This document shows, piece after piece, positions 58,617-64,000 of a DNA stretch of 64,000 nt; the first letter of the stretch is position 1, and each line of letters opens with the position of its first letter. This stretch comes from Spisula solida (taxonomy: Eukaryota; Mollusca; Bivalvia; Venerida; Mactridae): the NCBI GenBank assembly GCA_947247005.1, contig OX365954.1, positions 326,001 through 390,000 of the forward strand. Reading direction: 5' to 3'. The notes beneath the pieces were generated by a model that was not told the DNA's origin, made no database searches, and saw nothing but the letters and a program-made list of their open reading frames with translations. The position numbers were made by a program, and so were the translations under genes.

Positions 58617-59087
58617 CTGAAATGTAACATCAAGCGTCCTATCATTAACTACAACACCATTATCACATTACCTAACATGTTTATGACAGTATTATTGGTA
58701 CCTAGTAACTATATGTTCAAGATAGAGTTTTGAAGGAACTCCCAACAGTTCCAGCAAGGTATTTTTCAGACTGAATTTCCATGAGCGAGGCTTCCAATGC
58801 GGAAAGTGGACGATTTTGTTGAGATCGCAACAAAGAAGTACTACCTCAAGAACACCAATGGTAAATTATAACACAAAGTACGAGCCTGGGATAATACAAT
58901 GCTACATGTACATACATGAGAAGCAAAAAATAATCCCTTCATGGAATAGGGAGCAGACTGTCTGTTTGAAATGGTTCAAATCTGAACGGAGCGCAATACT
59001 AGAATCTATGGTGGCTGGTGTGGTGGAATGATTATTTATAGTCTGGCTGTCTGAGTAGTGATTTGTCTGAAGTACATGTAACGAGAG

Positions 59088-59546
59088 TAACTTGGAATTC
59101 TCGCATAATGTTGGATATATTCTATAGTACTTACACGTGGAATTTTCGCTGAATGTTGGGATATATTCTATAGTACTTACACGTGAAATTCTCGCAGAAT
59201 GTTGGATATATTGTATAGTACTTACACGTGGAATTCTCGCAGAATGTTGGATATATTGTATAGTACTTACACGTGGAATTCTCGCAGAATGTTGGATATA
59301 TTCTATAGAACTTACACGTGGAATTCTCGCAGAATGTTGGATATATTCTATAGAACTTACACGTGGAATTCTCGCAGAATGTTGGGATATATTGTATAGT
59401 AGTACTTATACGTGGAATTCTCGCAGAATGTTGGATATATTCTATAGTACTTACACGTGGAATTCTCGCAGAATGTTGGGATATATTCTATAGTACTTAC
59501 ACGTGGAATTCTCGCAGAATGTTGGGATATATTCTATACTACTTAC
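59088..59546. repeat. 45-bp minisatellite built from a 5' splice site
   Basis: About ten units (45 or 46 bp) of ACTTACACGTGGAATTCTCG / CAGAATGTTGGATATATTCT / ATAGT. On the minus strand each unit contains CACGTGTAAGTACTATAGAA. The real exon/intron border of gene E at 59547 reads GGAATTGTCACGTGTAAGTA followed by GTATAGAATATATCCC, so the array begins exactly at that border and repeats it. Confidence 0.95.
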
Positions 59547-59712
59547 ACGTGACAATTCCTCCATCGCCACACCACAAATATCACCAGTGCTAATACAGTG
59601 GCACCTGTTATAAAGGACACCAGGACAGCAACAGCCATCTCCTTCATCGTGAAATAGTTCTCGTTCGGATTAAAGTGTTTTGCAGTAACTTGTGGTTCCA
59701 CTGGCTGAGCGG
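59547..59712 (-). CDS. Gene E: stalk and transmembrane exon
   Basis: The acceptor is TCTTATTAATTTGGCAG and the donor CACGT|GTAAGT. It enters in phase 1 and leaves in phase 2. It encodes a stalk (AQPVEPQVTAKHFNPNENYF), then a membrane helix of about 23 residues (MAVAVLVSFITGATV, LALVIFVV) and a basic stop-transfer WRWRN, so the C-terminus is cytoplasmic. If the donor is not used, the frame ends two codons later (CAC GTG TAA), giving a tail-less membrane form. A GTGTAAGT donor two bases upstream would join directly to the last exon in phase 0, as a possible minor form. Confidence 0.85.
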
Positions 59713-60327
59713 CTGCCAAATTAATAAGAAACATTTTGTGTCATGTTTAATAAGAGCATTAATCTATACAGCTATAAAATATCTGAGAAATATTTTCTTT
59801 TATCATATCCAGATATAGACAAAAATGACTTGGACCTTCTTTTCGGACTTCATTAAAGTTAATACCAAAACGAACAGTAGTAATACATTTATGTACCTAG
59901 TATCCTGACGCTGGGCTAACCAGAACTTCTGTCGTACGCTGGACAGTACCACTTTTAAACATGGGTATGGGCTGGCCCGAGAGCGATACCGCAACCTATA
60001 AACGCTATGTTCAGAAAGGGACGCACTAACCACAAGACTACTGGTGTCGTTTTTATCGATGTCAAATTAATTGCTGCTACAGTATACTTACGATATATAC
60101 GTATATGTATGATGACAATGCATATTCATAGCACAAATGTAATTATACATGTAATTTTAATATATTGTTGGTAAGCGTAGTTAGTGGTTACACTAAAAAT
60201 GACATAAATTTATATGATATATATATATATGATATAAATGGCTTTTATTCAGAAAAAGGCTATTAGAACCGCAAAAGGAAGTAACCACAGCGAGGATTTT
60301 GATAGACTGCCTATAACTACAGCTTAC

Positions 60328-60444
60328 CTTTCGGTTTATGTTCAGGTTCAGGTAAACCTTTCCTTGGAACTCCTGTAGTACGGGATGACATGGCGGATGT
60401 CGGGTCACTGCGAATGATAGTTTTACACATTGCCAGGAAGGATT
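60328..60444 (-). CDS. Gene E: ectodomain end and linker exon
   Basis: The acceptor is TTTTATTTCTCTACAG and the donor AAAG|GTAAGC. It enters and leaves in phase 1. It encodes SFLAMCKTIIRSD with one Cys, then a Pro/Lys/Thr-rich linker (SSRTTGVPRKGLPEPEHKPK). A second frame (phase 0) is also open, but only phase 1 joins both neighbours. Confidence 0.8.
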
Positions 60445-61710
60445 CTGTAGAGAAATAAAACATTGCGCTATATATGATCGATAGGAAAGTAGAACTTGGT
60501 AACGTTTTTGCAGGTGGGGGCGTCAAGTTCATTCCTCGATATCGCATTATGACAGTAACAGTGTTTGTTGGCTCTGTAGTTGTATTTGATAGTTGAAATT
60601 CGGCGCTGGTTGCTCACATTGTTTAGCGTTTGTTTATATCGGACTCGTGATACAATAATCAGTCATAATGGGGATTTCGAGAATTTGATATTAATTAACA
60701 TATCTATAGCCATTCGTAACTTTTCTTAATTTAGCCTTCCCACCAAGCACAGTTAGGAGATCGGACACGATATAAGTTGGACAGGCAATGTTCTTCTGTG
60801 ACATTGCCTTTAGTCATGTTAGATACACGTGAGGTGCATGATAAGGTATCATAAATTGTGTAATTATACGTATGATGGGTGATTATTATATGCCAGTACA
60901 TTGTATGTTTATACAAGTATTAGTTATTTTTATATAATTATGCTCGTGCAAATATTTGTTTCTGATGTTTTAAGCAATGGTGTTCAATGTGTTATTCACA
61001 ATGTTACCTGGCTATAATTGTTTACAAATTGTCGCATGTCGTAAGATACAGGAGGTACAGACACTATTTAGAGTTAATCACGTCTTTGACCTGTCATCCA
61101 CACTACGGGCAATCAATGTCGCATGTTTACCATAAATGGCGTGTTTTATGTCATACATTTGCCACTATAAAGTGACTATTATTGCACTCGCTGCAGAATT
61201 GTCGCCAACAAACTTGTAAGAGGAGGTGGCAAAATAGAGTATGTAAACAGGTCCTGCTACAAACGACACTTGAACAAATATTAACTATCGTATTTATTTG
61301 GTTCACATCTTAGAATTTATAACATAAATGTCACAGGAAACTGTATCATTGATAGAGTAAACAAATCTAAGATAACATATATTTTATAAAAAGTTTTTTT
61401 AAATCTTCATCAATGATACGGTTACCTGTGATACATATCACCAAGAAAATAATATGATTTACCGTACATCGTGCGTACACTGTGTGTGAATACGAGGCGA
61501 TCTTAATTAAATGGATATTTGTTACTGATGTCATTAAATCATGGCACCTGTTGTGCCGAAACATATCCCTGTTGATTATCTCTGCCATTTATGGTGTGTT
61601 TGTTCAAATTGAACAACAAGATCATTGCTCCTATCGATGTACTGATTTGTTGTTCTGATTTGTTGGAAAGCACACACCACGGCAGAGCGAGATTGCCTAA
61701 GTAAACCAAC

Positions 61711-61966
61711 ATATCGCTGGCTTAGAGTTAGAAGGTGGTAAGTAGTACTTACGACCTTATAAGACTCATGCATATTTGAAATCTGCACCTCAAGGCACCT
61801 TTTATGAGCCTATTAACATGAAAATCGGCTGTGGTCATGTTGACGAAACTTAAGTTTAAAAAGCTTGCTTTTCCATAAGTAAAGAATAGTTTTCAGACTA
61901 TTTGTTGTTGTTTTCTCAAAACATTGATTTTGCACTTACGACATTCTCATTCTAAACCAGCGATAT
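61711..61966 (+). mobile_element. CTGGCTTAG MITE, copy E (most complete plus copy)
   Basis: ATATCGCTGGCTTAGAGTTA ... TTCTAAACCAGCGATAT, 256 bp. It lies in a gene E intron, ending 18 bp from the donor of exon 61986-62158. The terminal region also contains tandem GTAAGTAGTACTTAC, itself palindromic. Confidence 0.85.
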
Positions 61967-61985
61967 CAAATACACATGTACATAC

Positions 61986-62158
61986 CACAATTCCACTCCC
62001 CCGTATCCTTACATGCTAACAATGGCACATAATTCTGTTTGGTACAATGGTTTATATAAGACGTTAGTCTCACTGTATCATCAACATTACAGGATTTCGG
62101 ACCAGCGTCTATGGCCTGAGTGGAATCATTCGATGGTTCTTCTATATGCCAGGTACAT
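61986..62158 (-). CDS. Gene E: cysteine-containing ectodomain exon
   Basis: The acceptor is GTGTTAATATTTACAG and the donor TGTG|GTATGT. It enters in phase 2 and leaves in phase 1. It encodes CTWHIEEPSNDSTQAIDAG, PKSCNVDDTVRLTSYINHCT and KQNYVPLLACKDTGEWNC: five Cys, one N-glycosylation site (NDS). The ending C..(D)TGEW(N)C...C recalls the last part of a CCP/sushi module, but the rest does not fit that spacing, so no domain is assigned. Confidence 0.8.
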
Positions 62159-63520
62159 CTGTAAATATTAACACCTAGTAACAACATGTTCCACACTGAA
62201 GACTGATTTTAACCCCAGTTAAGCAGTTATGCCGCGACTGTCCCGAACAAACGTCTGTACGAACAGAATAATCTGAATTGTTTATTTATTTATGTTTGGT
62301 GCACCCAGCAATGCATACAATCATATCTCTGAATCCCTTATCGGGTAAGGTTGTGTAAGGGCGCTTGTGGCAGCTGTCCATTTAGGAAGTTTGAGCAAGT
62401 TCTATTTTTCACTGCAGTTCATTTTCGTCATAGTGAAATACACATACCTGGGTGAAAAACAATCAAACGTAAAATACAAACACACGTATGGAATGAACAT
62501 GTCTGACAATATAAGACGATTTATTGAAAAGTGTAATTAAACATGTTGTACTACAAACTATGACGTAAAGTTGGACACAGCCTTTAAATAATTAACTTAA
62601 CAGTTTCAGTATTAATTTTGTAACCAAGACCAAGAAAGTTGATGACAGAGTGATTGGTAGAAGTTATAATAGCTTGTATTATACCTGATTTAAAATACGC
62701 ACTAGTAAATCATACACCGTACATGGTGGAAACTCTAAATCAATCGATCATGACAGTGACGTATTACCTCAACTAGAATCATGAATAACATCATGAAAAT
62801 TATCAACCAGGAAATCAGCTGATAGAAGGTGTTACAGTCAACTGGTCTTAACAGCTGATCTTTTTGTTCTTAAGGACAATGTTCATTTATGACTAAATTT
62901 GGCCCTGTGTTTTGTCAAAAAAAAAACCTGCATGTTCCTGTAAATATGTCCTTTATTTCTAATAATCTAGTACTGCCTTTTAAGCATACATATCCCAATT
63001 TTCTTCGTAATATGTTTACAAATCTTAGAAGATGTAAATATGTCCTATTTAACAAAAAACGTCATTTTAGACATTTTTATGGCTTTTCATGACCCAAAAC
63101 CTTCCGAAAAACTACGATGGCATTCTTTCTACACTTTCTTTTTTGTACATATATACAAATATGCAGAACACTGTGAATGTAAAAAATATATAAGTGTGGC
63201 AAGACTCTGTTTGTTTTGTTTCTTGAAAATTTTATGTTATAAATAGTCGTGAAAATGGCCAAGAACAACATTGACATCTTTTCTGCAGTTTTGTCAACGG
63301 ATTACATAGGGAATTGCGATATGTAGGCTCATTTTTACTCAGGTGGTGTTAAGTTATCATTAAGTATAGGTCAAATTTGAAGGGACATGCATTTTTATTT
63401 TTGAAAAATCAGAGGGCCAAAATAAGCCATTTATAAACGAACCTTGTCCAAATGACTTTAAGACCTTAAACTGATAATAGTTGAAGTTTTCTTGTGACTG
63501 AAACTTGACTGTATTATTAC

Positions 63521-63577
63521 CTGAAATGTCCGTTACTTTGGTCTACAGCTGTCGACACACATTCTGAAATGTTTGAG
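63521..63577 (-). CDS. Gene E: most 5' exon seen
   Basis: The acceptor is CATCGTTTCATTGTACAG (or CAAACATTTCAG, giving 43 bp from 63563) and the donor TTCAG|GTAATA. The phase-2 frame encodes SNISECVSTAVDQSNGHF and joins 61986-62158 in phase 2. It has one Cys and an NIS glycosylation site. The signal peptide and first exons must lie beyond the window. Confidence 0.6.
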
Positions 63578-64000
63578 CTGTACAATGAAACGATGAAAAT
63601 AAAAATATGGCTAAATCAAAACGAAATGCGAAGGACAGAAAAAAACGGAGAACTTTGGTAGAAGCCATACATGTACACAGTGTATAAACGTGTCAACTTC
63701 CGGTTATCGCAATAAGGAGTACACGTTGAATTATAGAGTCTAGCAATAAGTCGTATAGTGATAGGAAATCACCGGATGTTTCAATCACAATAAGTCATAC
63801 AAGTTGAATTGTATAGGTCCCAATAAGTCGTAAAGTGATTTGGTTTGTACGCGGTGATGTAAGATGGTCCCAGTTTCTAGGTAACGCTTTATCAGTCTTG
63901 AGACAGTGCCGGGAATGATTGCATCCAAACCTGCATGCAATTACATATATCAAACTTCCAGCATCCGACATTCGACGGGCTGGTGTCTGTCATCATAGTC
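63578..64000. other. Intron of gene E, nothing else seen
   Basis: No further splice-flanked open segment on the minus strand up to the window edge. Confidence 0.4.

Noticed and set aside
59137..59593. Plus-strand open frames with repeated NSRRMLDI peptides
   Set aside because: They come from the 45-bp array, whose length is a multiple of three. The real gene here is on the other strand.
59920..60060. Possible minus-strand SINE head (CTTGTGGTTAGTGCGTCCC)
   Set aside because: The A-box resemblance is fair but the B box is unclear, so it was not listed as a feature.
1..64000. CRISPR arrays suggested by regular repeats
   Set aside because: All arrays here are contiguous tandem repeats without unique spacers, in an intron-containing animal-type sequence.

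Overview
This window looks like animal nuclear DNA, most likely from a bivalve mollusc. It is AT-rich. Exons are short (about 24-170 bp, last exons longer) with GT/AG borders and are scattered among long introns. Minisatellites and small inverted-repeat elements are dense. Several interspersed repeats have layouts I associate with bivalve genomes: a 'GCTCACCTGT...GGGTGAGC' head with a 'GGGCCCTCTTGTTTG' tail, and 'AAGGTCACAGTGACCTTGACC' blocks followed by GACG/GAAC microsatellites and a '...GGGGGCATAA' end. The organism is an inference; no operon, rRNA, CRISPR or plasmid signal was seen.

The genes were reconstructed by eye, by joining open segments that lie between splice sites and have compatible intron phases. 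(A) Minus strand, about 10.67 to 4.19 kb: four phase-compatible exons of an unrecognised protein, incomplete at both ends. (B) Plus strand, 14.08-20.23 kb: a probable non-coding first exon, then five coding exons for a 117-residue unrecognised protein, stop codon and AATAAA signal. (C) Minus strand, 27.56 to 25.67 kb: a start exon and a decayed domain resembling the C-terminal (P2RX7_C, 'WCxC') domain of P2X7-like proteins, with two in-frame stops. (D) Minus strand, about 53.19 to 33.0 kb or below: a large gene with at least seven short exons and one one-base frame conflict. (E) Minus strand, 63.58 to 57.08 kb: the best-supported gene, the 3' six exons of a single-pass membrane protein with a Cys-containing ectodomain and a cytoplasmic tail carrying NPxY and YEEI tyrosine motifs.

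Between and inside these genes lie eight minisatellite arrays (unit sizes 49, 26, 29, 40, 61, 56, 26/46 and 45 bp; about 9% of the window by my coordinates). There are also five copies of one 'CTGGCTTAG' MITE family (one split by a later insertion), two copies each of several other inverted-repeat families, a pogo/Tigger-like remnant, a mariner-like element of about 1 kb, a 5'-truncated LINE and several tRNA-derived SINE-like units. The most unusual structure is the 45-bp minisatellite beside the transmembrane exon of gene E. Its unit is a copy of that exon's own 5' splice site, so about ten decoy donors sit directly downstream of the real one.
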